The notes beneath the pieces are model-generated. The model searched no databases, was not told the DNA's origin, and was given only the letters and a program-made list of their open reading frames with translations. Below are positions 1-5,489 of a stretch of DNA of 5,489 nucleotides, one piece after another. Source of the DNA: JBDTMT01 sp033764095 (GTDB lineage Bacteria; Desulfobacterota; Binatia; HRBIN30; CADEER01). The position numbers and the translations under genes are program-made. Position 1 is the stretch's first letter; the number at the start of each line of letters is the position of its first letter. The DNA lies in NCBI GenBank assembly GCA_033764095.1, contig JANRJF010000318.1:1-5489 (forward strand), given 5' to 3'.

Positions 1-1097
1 GCGATCGGCGTCACCGCGGCGACCAGGAACATCGGGCGGTAGCCGTAGTGCTCGGCGAGCAGGCCGAAGGCGAAGCCGCTGGTGGTGACGCCGAGGTTGA
101 AGGCGCCGTTGAACAGCGCCTGTGAGCGGCCGAGCTGCGCCTCGCTGGAGCAGTCGACCAGGTAGGCGTGCAGAGTCGGATAGCTGATGCCCTGCGCGGT
201 ACCAAACAGCGCGCCGGCGGCGAACAGGATCGGCAGGCTGTTGACGGTCGAAATCCAGGCGATGGCGAGGCCGAGTACCACCAGGCTGGGGACGATGACG
301 CGGCGGCGCCCGAGCGAATCGGAGAGGCCGGCGCCGACCAGGCGGGTGAGGATCGCGGTCGAGGTGTAGGCGGCGAAGAAGATGCCGACCCGGCCGAGCG
401 ACAGGCTGGTGACGAAGGTCGAGATGAACGTGATGACCGTTCCGAAGCCCATACCGGCGAGGGTCATGGTGGCGGCGATCAACCAGTGCTCCGGCGCCAG
501 GCGGCGATCCGCGGATGCGATGCTGCGCTGCGCCGCAGCGCGCGGATCCTGCAGCGACAGGCCGAGGACGAACGCGATCACGGTGCAGACCGTCGCGGTC
601 GCGAACAACGCCGGGAACCCGCCGCGCCGCACGATCTCTTCGCCAAGTCCCGGCGCGATGGCATGCGTCAGCAAGGTCGAGAGGCCGAACAGCCCGAGCG
701 CACGCGCCCGCTGCGCGCGCGGCGCGAACTCGGCGGCGAACGTCGTCGTGGCGGTGAACGCGGCGGCGAAGCTGGCGCCCTGCAGGGCGCGCAACGCGAA
801 CAGCACCCAGCCGAGCTGATCGAAGAGCAGGAAGCCGATCGACGCGCCGGTCATGCCGACCGCGCCGAGCAGCAGAAAGGCGCGCCGGCCGAGCCGGTCG
901 ATCCAGATCCCCACCAGCGGCAGCACCGCCATCGAGGCGAGCCCGTTGGTGCCCATCACCGCGCCGATCATCGACTCGCTGCCGCCGAGCTCGCGGATGT
1001 GCAGCGGCAGCAGGAAGAACGACGCGAAGTTGAGGAAGAAGAAGAAATTGGCCGCCGTGGTGCGCAGGAACGGACCGCTCAGCAGCCGATCGGGCAT
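1..1097 (-). CDS. Major facilitator superfamily transporter (C-terminus cut by window edge)
   Basis: Read on the minus strand, this frame is open from an ATG at 1097 to the window edge, giving 365 residues of an inner-membrane secondary transporter. The hydrophobic pattern fits twelve helices, with helix 1 at about residues 13-34 (rich in Phe) and helix 12 starting near 352, so only the last few dozen residues should be missing. Two copies of the MFS motif A are visible: G63-IWIDRLGRR after helix 2, and GAGLSDSLGRRR at 255-266 after helix 8, as expected for the two six-helix halves. A charged linker at about 183-203 separates the halves. The substrate cannot be told; drug or metabolite export are both possible. 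The ATG is preferred because helix 1 follows closely. Only a weak purine-rich stretch precedes it, and GTG at 1118 or TTG at 1133 are alternatives. The gene is divergent from the hydrolase at 1280. The fold call is firm; the function is open. Confidence 0.93.
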   Translation of the reverse strand, partial: MPDRLLSGPFLRTTAANFFFFLNFASFFLLPLHIRELGGSESMIGAVMGTNGLASMAVLPLVGIWIDRLGRRAFLLLGAVGMTGASIGFLLFDQLGWVLFALRALQGASFAAAFTATTTFAAEFAPRAQRARALGLFGLSTLLTHAIAPGLGEEIVRRGGFPALFATATVCTVIAFVLGLSLQDPRAAAQRSIASADRRLAPEHWLIAATMTLAGMGFGTVITFISTFVTSLSLGRVGIFFAAYTSTAILTRLVGAGLSDSLGRRRVIVPSLVVLGLAIAWISTVNSLPILFAAGALFGTAQGISYPTLHAYLVDCSSEAQLGRSQALFNGAFNLGVTTSGFAFGLLAEHYGYRPMFLVAAVTPI

Positions 1098-1155
1098 CCG
1101 CTCGGGCCTACCGGCCACGCCCGCGAACAGCAAGCGCGGCGTTCGCGCGGCGCCG

Positions 1156-1221
1156 GTTGCCGCGGATTTCACGGAGCGAGCGGATTCCTGAATCCGTGCT
1201 CTCCGTGAAATCCGTGGCAAC
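1156..1221. repeat. 66-bp near-perfect inverted repeat in the divergent intergenic region
   Basis: Two 32-nt arms (1156-1187 and 1190-1221) face each other across a 2-nt centre (CT). The outer 21 nt of each arm (1156-1176 and 1201-1221) match with one mismatch (position 1162 against 1215), and the inner 7 nt (CGGATTC, 1181-1187, and GAATCCG, 1190-1196) match perfectly. Between outer and inner blocks lie 4-nt unpaired patches, CGAG and TGCT. The right arm also contains TCCGTG three times at a 9-nt period. As RNA or single-stranded DNA it could form a long hairpin with a small internal bulge. It lacks a T-tract and sits upstream of two diverging genes, so it does not look like a terminator. It could be a dispersed palindromic (REP/MITE-like) element or a large operator; the sequence alone does not decide. 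Confidence 0.88.
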
Positions 1222-1279
1222 AGCAGGATTCCATGCACACCCACTTCCACCACCGTGTGAAAGGTTGCACCATGCCCGC

Positions 1280-2281
1280 ATGCCGCGGCGCATCCTGCTC
1301 GTGATCCTGGCCGTGCAGATCGGAGGCTTCGCCATGGCGCAGACCGGCGCGCCGCGTGATGGAGATCGGTTCGTCAATCTGGCCGGACCGCGTCCGCAGG
1401 CCGGCGCCAGCATGATGCTGCCCTTCCTGCTCGGCAAGGTGTGGGGCTCGCTCACCGGCAGCCCGGCGGCGACGCCGCACGTCCCATTCGACGTCGACGC
1501 GATGCGGCACAACCCGAGCGTCACCTGGATCGGCCACTCGACCTTCCTGGTGCGCATGGACGGCGTCAGCTTCCTCACCGACCCGATCTTCTCCGAGCGC
1601 GCCAGTCCGGTGTCGTTCGCCGGCCCGGCGCGCGTCGTCGCGCCGGGCGTGCCGCTGGAGGCGCTGCCGCGGCTCGACTTCGCCTTGGTCTCGCACGACC
1701 ACTACGACCACTTCGATCTCGCCAGCATCACCGCGCTGGCGCGCCGCGGCGTGCCGGTCTTCGTCCCGCTCGGCCTTGGCGCCCTGGTGCGCGAGGCTGG
1801 CGGCCAGGCGATCGAGCTCGACTGGTGGGAGAGCCGCCAGATCGGTCGCGTCACCGTGCACTGCGTGCCGGCCCAGCACTTCTCCGGCCGCACCCTCACC
1901 GACGGCGATCGGACCCTCTGGTCCGGTTGGGTGGTGACTGGACCGAGTCGGCGCTTCTACCACGCCGGCGACACCGGCTATTTCGACGGCTTCCGCGACA
2001 TCGGCGCGCGGCTCGGCCCGATCGACCTCGCCGCCATTCCCATCGGCGCCTACGACCCGAGCGCGATCATGCAGTTCGTCCACATGAATCCCGAGGAGGC
2101 GGTGCAGGCGGCGGTTGACGCGCGCGCGGCGACCGTCGTCGGCATGCACTGGGGCACCTTCAACCTCACCGAAGAGCCGATGGACGAGCCGCCGCGCCGC
2201 TTTCACGCCGAGATCAGCCGCCGCGCCATGGACGGCATCGCCGGCTGGACGTTGGCGGTCGGCGAGACACGTCGCTGGTGA
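1280..2281 (+). CDS. Exported MBL-fold metal-dependent hydrolase, NAPE-PLD/UlaG-like
   Basis: The 333-residue product is a metallo-beta-lactamase-fold hydrolase of the type named after N-acyl-phosphatidylethanolamine phospholipase D and UlaG. The fold opens with WIGHSTFLV (residues 83-91) and LTDPIFS (99-105). The dinuclear metal site is complete: H139, H141, D143 and H144 in SHDHYDHFD, then H200 (PAQHFSGR), D231 (HAGDTGYF) and H290 (GMHWGTF), in the order of the ligands in NAPE-PLD. The typical IPIGAYDP and MNPEEAV segments are also present. From the ATG at 1280 the protein begins MPRR, a hydrophobic stretch and AMA-QTG (about residues 19-23), which reads as a signal peptide with signal peptidase I cleavage. 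No lipobox Cys is seen. The frame is open further upstream to 1157, but that part is encoded by the inverted repeat and would bury the signal peptide. A purine run AAAGG at 1260-1264 is rather far from this start. The substrate is unknown; bacterial members are often annotated as phospholipase or lactonase without proof. It converges on dinB with a 9-bp gap. Confidence 0.93.
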   Translation: MPRRILLVILAVQIGGFAMAQTGAPRDGDRFVNLAGPRPQAGASMMLPFLLGKVWGSLTGSPAATPHVPFDVDAMRHNPSVTWIGHSTFLVRMDGVSFLTDPIFSERASPVSFAGPARVVAPGVPLEALPRLDFALVSHDHYDHFDLASITALARRGVPVFVPLGLGALVREAGGQAIELDWWESRQIGRVTVHCVPAQHFSGRTLTDGDRTLWSGWVVTGPSRRFYHAGDTGYFDGFRDIGARLGPIDLAAIPIGAYDPSAIMQFVHMNPEEAVQAAVDARAATVVGMHWGTFNLTEEPMDEPPRRFHAEISRRAMDGIAGWTLAVGETRRW

Positions 2282-2290
2282 CGCGAGCGC

Positions 2291-3481
2291 TCAGCCGCGC
2301 CGCACCACCGACTCGCCGAAGCGCGCGACGAGTGCGTCGACGGCGGCGGCGACGCGGCGGCGGCGCTGATCGCGCGCGCTGGCGAACAGGCCGAGCTGTG
2401 TGGGGCTGTCGAAGTCGGACACCGACACGCCGACCAGGCGGATGGCCTGGCGCGTGGCGTCGGCCCGAGCGAGCAGCTCGCGCGCGGCGGGCCAGATCGC
2501 TTCGGTAGTGTCGGCGGGCGCCTCGAGCCCGCGCTGCCGCGTCACCGTGTTGAAGTCGGCGGTGCGGAGCTTGACGTGCACGGTGCGGCCGGCGAGTCCG
2601 GCGCGGCGCAGGCGGCGCGCCACCTGCTCGACCAGGTCGAGCAGCGTGCGCGCGACCTCCTCGCGGTCGGCGACGTCGGTGCCGAAGGTGGTCTCGCGGC
2701 CGACCGACTTGCGCGCCTGATCGGGATCGACGCGGCGCGCGTCCTCGCCGTGCGCCAGGCGATGGAAGTGCGCACCGAGCGCCGGACCGAACTCCTCTTC
2801 CAACCGCTGCGCCGGCAGGCGCGCGACGTCGCCGATGGTCGCCGCGCCCAGGCGGCGGAAGCCCGCCAGCGCGCGCGGCCCGGCGCCCCACAGGCGCCCG
2901 ACCGGCAGCTCGGCGAGAAAGGCGGCGACGCCGTCGGGCGGCACCACTACCAACCCGTCTGGCTTGCGCAGGTCGGAGGCGATCTTCGCCAGGAACTTGC
3001 TTGGCGCGACGCCGATCGAGGCGGTGATGCGCTCCTCGCGGCGCACCTCGCTCTTGATCCGCCGCGCGATCGCGGCGCCGTCGCCGAACAGGGCGCGGCT
3101 GGCGGTGACGTCGAGGAACGCCTCGTCGATGCTGAGCGGCTCGACCAGATCGGTGTAGCGGCCGAGGATCGCCATGAAGCGCTTCGACACCTTGGCGTAC
3201 AGGCCCATGCGCGGGCGCAGGTAGACGCCCTGCGGGCAGCGCCGCCAGGCGTGGGAGATCGGCATCGCCGAGTGCACGCCGAAGACGCGCGCCTCGTAGC
3301 TGGCCGCGGTCACCACGCCGCGCCCGCGGCCGCCGCGCGGATCGGCGCCGACGATCACCGGGCGGCCGGCCAGCTCGGGCCGCTCGCGCACCTCGACGGC
3401 GGCGTAGAAGGCGTCGAGGTCGACGTGCAGGATCGTCCGCGCGCTGGAGGCCGGCGCGGCGCTGTGGTCTACGTCCGCCAT
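2291..3481 (-). CDS. dinB: DNA polymerase IV (Y-family translesion polymerase)
   Basis: The 396-residue product is a full-length Y-family DNA polymerase, which copies past damaged template bases in the cytoplasm with low fidelity. The palm motif HVDLDAFYAAVE (residues 19-30) supplies metal-binding D21, with Y26 at the steric-gate position that excludes ribonucleotides. SIDEAFLDVT (117-126) supplies D119 and E120. The finger segment GVVTAASYEARVFGVHSAMP (56-74 region) and the SIGVAPSKFLAKIASD block (155-170) are typical of DinB. A thumb follows at about 180-245, and the little finger starts near KSVGRETTFGTDV (258-270). QLGLF (362-366) fits a beta-clamp binding motif and is followed by a basic tail of about 30 residues. 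The ATG at 3481 is preferred since no other ATG, GTG or TTG lies before the catalytic motif; it gives a 15-residue extension relative to shorter homologues. No convincing LexA box was recognised. Its start codon overlaps that of the divergent transferase gene. Confidence 0.97.
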   Translation of the reverse strand: MADVDHSAAPASSARTILHVDLDAFYAAVEVRERPELAGRPVIVGADPRGGRGRGVVTAASYEARVFGVHSAMPISHAWRRCPQGVYLRPRMGLYAKVSKRFMAILGRYTDLVEPLSIDEAFLDVTASRALFGDGAAIARRIKSEVRREERITASIGVAPSKFLAKIASDLRKPDGLVVVPPDGVAAFLAELPVGRLWGAGPRALAGFRRLGAATIGDVARLPAQRLEEEFGPALGAHFHRLAHGEDARRVDPDQARKSVGRETTFGTDVADREEVARTLLDLVEQVARRLRRAGLAGRTVHVKLRTADFNTVTRQRGLEAPADTTEAIWPAARELLARADATRQAIRLVGVSVSDFDSPTQLGLFASARDQRRRRVAAAVDALVARFGESVVRRG

Positions 3482-4259
3482 GGTGACGCTCTACGAACAC
3501 CCCCTCTCGCCCTATGCGCAGAAGGTCAAGATCGCGCTGCTGGAGAAGGGCGTGCCGTTCGACGCCACGATCCCCGATCTGTTCGGCGGCGGCGACGCGG
3601 AGTTCCGCGCCGCCAGCCCGCGCCGCGAGGTGCCGGCGCTGGTCGACGGCGAGGTGACGGTCTTCGATTCGACGATCATCCTCGAGTACATCGAGGATCG
3701 CTGGCCGACGCCGCCGCTGCTGCCGAGCGGCGCCGCGGCGCGCGCCCGCGTGCGGCAGATCGAAGAAGTCTGCGACACCTACTACGAAGCGATCAACTGG
3801 GCGATCTACGAGGTGCGCGTCTTCCAGCGCGCCACCGGCACCCAGGCCGACGCGCTGCTGGCGCGCGCCAGCCAGCAGACCGCCGGCGTCAACGCCTGGC
3901 TGGAGCGCCAGCTCGGCAACGCGCCGTGGTTCAACGGCGAGCAGTTCGGCTGGGGCGACCTCGCCGCCGCGCCGGTGGTGAGCGCCGCGGCGCTGAGCGG
4001 CAACGCGCCGGCCGACGGCTCGCCGCTGGCCGGCTGGCTCGAGCGCGTGCGCGCCCGGCCGAGCGTCGCCACCACCTTCGAGCAGGCGCTGCATTCGATG
4101 GGCGGCTTCCAGATGCTGCCCGATCTGGTGCGCAGCGGTGTCTTCGTCCGCGAATACCGCGATCACCGGCTCGAGTGGATGCTGCGCAGCGGCGGGGTCG
4201 AGGTGGTGCTCGAGGGCTTGCGCAACCAGACCATCCGCTTCTCGGACGAGCTCGCCTGA
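3480..4259 (+). CDS. Glutathione S-transferase family protein with C-terminal extension
   Basis: The 259-residue product has the two-domain architecture of soluble glutathione S-transferases, which join glutathione to electrophiles or act as related thiol enzymes in the cytoplasm. The thioredoxin-like N-terminal domain starts with MVTLYEHPLSPYAQKVKIAL. S10 lies where other classes carry a catalytic Ser or Cys, and there is no Cys in this loop. V51-P52 (REVPALVDG) is the cis-proline segment, and FDSTIILEYIED (62-73) holds S64, the usual contact for the gamma-glutamyl part of glutathione. The helical C-terminal domain includes WFNGEQFGWGDLAAAP (150-165), with D160 at the folding N-cap. After about residue 210 the chain continues for some 50 residues, beyond the usual 200-220, with a charged segment (REYRDHRLEWML, 224-235). 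The start shares bases with the dinB start on the other strand; GTG at 3483 is an alternative. No close Shine-Dalgarno is seen. It precedes the AsmA gene by 7 bp. Substrate unknown. Confidence 0.93.
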   Translation: MVTLYEHPLSPYAQKVKIALLEKGVPFDATIPDLFGGGDAEFRAASPRREVPALVDGEVTVFDSTIILEYIEDRWPTPPLLPSGAAARARVRQIEEVCDTYYEAINWAIYEVRVFQRATGTQADALLARASQQTAGVNAWLERQLGNAPWFNGEQFGWGDLAAAPVVSAAALSGNAPADGSPLAGWLERVRARPSVATTFEQALHSMGGFQMLPDLVRSGVFVREYRDHRLEWMLRSGGVEVVLEGLRNQTIRFSDELA

Positions 4260-4262
4260 GGT
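4258..4262 (+). promoter_or_regulatory. Ribosome binding site for the AsmA-family gene
   Basis: GAGGT lies 4 nt before the GTG at 4267 and overlaps the TGA stop of the transferase gene (4257-4259). This is a good Shine-Dalgarno match at a workable distance. It decides the GTG start and suggests that the two genes are translated from one transcript, possibly with coupling. The match is seen directly; its use is inferred. Confidence 0.6.
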
Positions 4263-4266
4263 CGAC

Positions 4267-5489
4267 GTGCGGCGCTGGCTGCTGGTCGGCGCCGTGCTGC
4301 TCCTCGCAGCGGCCGGCGCCCTCGCCTACGGGCTGACGCGGCTCGACCGCTACCTGGCCGACCAGCGCGACGCGCTGCAGGCGCAGGCCAGCGCGCTGCT
4401 CGGTCGTGCGGTGACGTTCGACGCCCTCGACGTCACGCTGCGCGGCGGGGTCGGCGCCTCGCTCACCAACCTGGCGATCGCCGACGACCCGCGCTTCGGC
4501 AGCGGGCCGTTTCTCACCGCCGCGCACGCCGCCGTGCGGCTGGAGCTGCTGCCGGCGTTGCGCGGCGAGTACCGCATCCGCCGCATCGTCGTCGACCAGC
4601 CGACGGTCAACCTGATCCGCGATGCCGACGGCTGGAACGCGCTGTCCATCGCGTTGCTGCACCGGGCCGCCGACGGCGCGCCCACCGCGGCCCCGGGCGC
4701 ACCTGCAGCGGAGCGCGTCGACACGCGATTGCCGGCGATCGGCGCGGTGGTCGTCGCCGCCATGACGATCGACGACGGGCAGGTCCACATCGTCGATCGC
4801 ACCCGGCAACCGCCGGTCGAGCTGGCCGTCACCCAGTTGCGCCTGCGCGGACACGAGCTGGCGCTCGGCGCGCCGATCCAGTTCGAGCTCGCTGCCGCCG
4901 TGCTCGGCGCCTCCGCGCCGAACCTGACGGTGACCGGGATGCTCGAGCCGGGCGAGCCGCCGCGCGCCGACGTACACGCCGAGTGGCAACCGTTGCCGCT
5001 CAACGCGCTGACGCCGCTGCTCACCGCATGGGTCGGGCCGCCGGCGGCGTCCCTCGCGCTCGGCGGCACGGCGGGTGGGACGTTGCGCATCGCCGGCGCG
5101 GTCGACCGCACGACGCTGCCGGCGATCGACGGCAGCGTGACGCTGGGCGACGTGTCGCTCGCCAGTGCCGCGTTGCCGGCGCGCATCGGGCAGCTCTCCG
5201 GCGTGCTGCGCGTCACCCCGCAGGGCGTTGCGCTGGAGAACGCCACCGCGGCGCTCGGCGGTGCGCCGCTGCGGCTCGCCTGCCAGGCGGCGCCGCCGGC
5301 CGATCCGCTGGTGCACTGCCGACTCGAGGCGGCCGAGATCACCGCGGCGCAGCTCGGCGTCGACGGCCGGCCCGGCGACGCGCTGCGCGCCCGGCAGGCC
5401 GACGCCGAGCTGCGCCCGCGCGACGCGGCGCCGGTGCTGCGCGCGACCGCGCGGGTCGCCGAGGGGCAGATCCACGGCGCGCCGTTTCG
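4267..5489 (+). CDS. AsmA family protein (N-terminal part, cut by window edge)
   Basis: The frame starts at GTG 4267 and stays open to the window end, giving 407 residues of a longer protein. It begins VRRWLLVGAVLLL and continues hydrophobic to about residue 22, a single N-terminal membrane anchor; the rest should lie in the periplasm. Residues about 45-126 match the N-terminal AsmA pattern: LRGGVGASLTNLAIADDP (58-75), GPFLTA (80-85), a stretch ending VRLELLPALRGEYRIRR (90-106) and VDQPTVNLIRDADGWNAL (109-126). An Ala/Pro-rich linker (about 133-152) leads to a further strand-rich block with MTIDDGQVHIVDR (166-178), a recurring AsmA feature. AsmA and the related TamB/YhdP proteins are linked to outer-membrane assembly and lipid transport between membranes, as bridge-like proteins. 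The role of this one is inferred from family only. It follows the transferase gene by 7 bp with a good ribosome binding site, so the pair is likely one operon. Family members often exceed 600 residues, so much of the C-terminus lies outside. Confidence 0.9.
   Translation, partial: MRRWLLVGAVLLLAAAGALAYGLTRLDRYLADQRDALQAQASALLGRAVTFDALDVTLRGGVGASLTNLAIADDPRFGSGPFLTAAHAAVRLELLPALRGEYRIRRIVVDQPTVNLIRDADGWNALSIALLHRAADGAPTAAPGAPAAERVDTRLPAIGAVVVAAMTIDDGQVHIVDRTRQPPVELAVTQLRLRGHELALGAPIQFELAAAVLGASAPNLTVTGMLEPGEPPRADVHAEWQPLPLNALTPLLTAWVGPPAASLALGGTAGGTLRIAGAVDRTTLPAIDGSVTLGDVSLASAALPARIGQLSGVLRVTPQGVALENATAALGGAPLRLACQAAPPADPLVHCRLEAAEITAAQLGVDGRPGDALRARQADAELRPRDAAPVLRATARVAEGQIHGAPF

Noticed and set aside
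168..1208. Plus-strand open frame of 346 codons opposite the transporter
   Set aside because: It is the exact antisense frame of the transporter, with a product dominated by Arg, Glu, Gln, Ala and Gly and no recognisable fold. The minus-strand reading shows clear MFS motifs.
1156..1221. Inverted repeat as a rho-independent terminator
   Set aside because: There is no T-tract on either side, and it lies upstream of both diverging genes rather than after a gene end.
1157..1279. TTG start at 1157 for the hydrolase, adding 41 residues
   Set aside because: The added residues are translated from the inverted repeat and would place the signal peptide internally. ATG 1280 fits better.
1169..2206. 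Minus-strand open frames opposite the hydrolase (ending at 1169 and at 1108)
   Set aside because: They have no recognisable domains, lie opposite a gene with a complete metal site, and include translated palindrome sequence at their ends.
2282..2290. Terminator between the convergent hydrolase and dinB genes
   Set aside because: The gap is only 9 bp and shows no hairpin with a T-tract. Any termination signal must lie within the coding ends and was not recognised.
2214..4166. Minus-strand open frame of 650 codons across dinB and the transferase
   Set aside because: Its product is Arg/Ala-rich without domains, and it overlaps two well-supported genes. Long stop-free shadows are expected at this GC content.
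2576..4336. Plus-strand open frame of 586 codons across dinB and the transferase
   Set aside because: It is low-complexity Arg/Ala-rich sequence in conflict with DinB and transferase motifs in the correct frames.
3931..5475. Minus-strand open frame of 514 codons opposite the AsmA-family gene
   Set aside because: Its composition is that of an antisense shadow (Arg, Gly, Ala, Asp), while the plus-strand frame has a membrane anchor and AsmA pattern.

Overview
This is a very GC-rich (roughly 70 % by eye), densely packed bacterial window. It holds five protein-coding genes, two of them cut by the window edges, and one notable intergenic element. The last gene is an AsmA-family protein, a family tied to the envelope of two-membrane (Gram-negative) bacteria. 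With the high GC this suggests a proteobacterium or a relative such as Myxococcota, Desulfobacterota or Binatota. That placement is a guess from gene style, as there is no rRNA or other phylogenetic marker here.

Layout. (1) 1-1097, minus strand: a 12-helix major facilitator superfamily transporter, lacking only its last residues at the left edge. (2) 1098-1279: the divergent intergenic region, containing a 66-bp near-perfect inverted repeat (1156-1221). (3) 1280-2281, plus strand: an exported metallo-beta-lactamase-fold hydrolase of the NAPE-PLD/UlaG-like type with all seven expected metal ligands. (4) 2291-3481, minus strand: a complete Y-family DNA polymerase IV (DinB), convergent with the hydrolase across a 9-bp gap. 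(5) 3480-4259, plus strand: a glutathione S-transferase-like protein with a long C-terminal extension, whose start codon overlaps the dinB start codon on the other strand. (6) 4267-5489, plus strand: the N-terminal 407 residues of an AsmA-family protein, just after the transferase and behind a good ribosome binding site, so probably in the same operon.

No single pathway joins these genes. The transferase and AsmA gene look co-transcribed. DinB (translesion synthesis) and the transferase (possible detoxification) could both belong to stress handling, but the sequence shows only that they are adjacent. I see no mobile element, CRISPR array, tRNA or rRNA, and no convincing new defence or biosynthetic system. 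The most unusual structures are the palindromic repeat between the first two genes, a small His/Cys-rich reading frame that overlaps the hydrolase start, and the overlapping divergent start codons of dinB and the transferase. Many other long open frames exist on the opposite strands but are GC-driven shadows.
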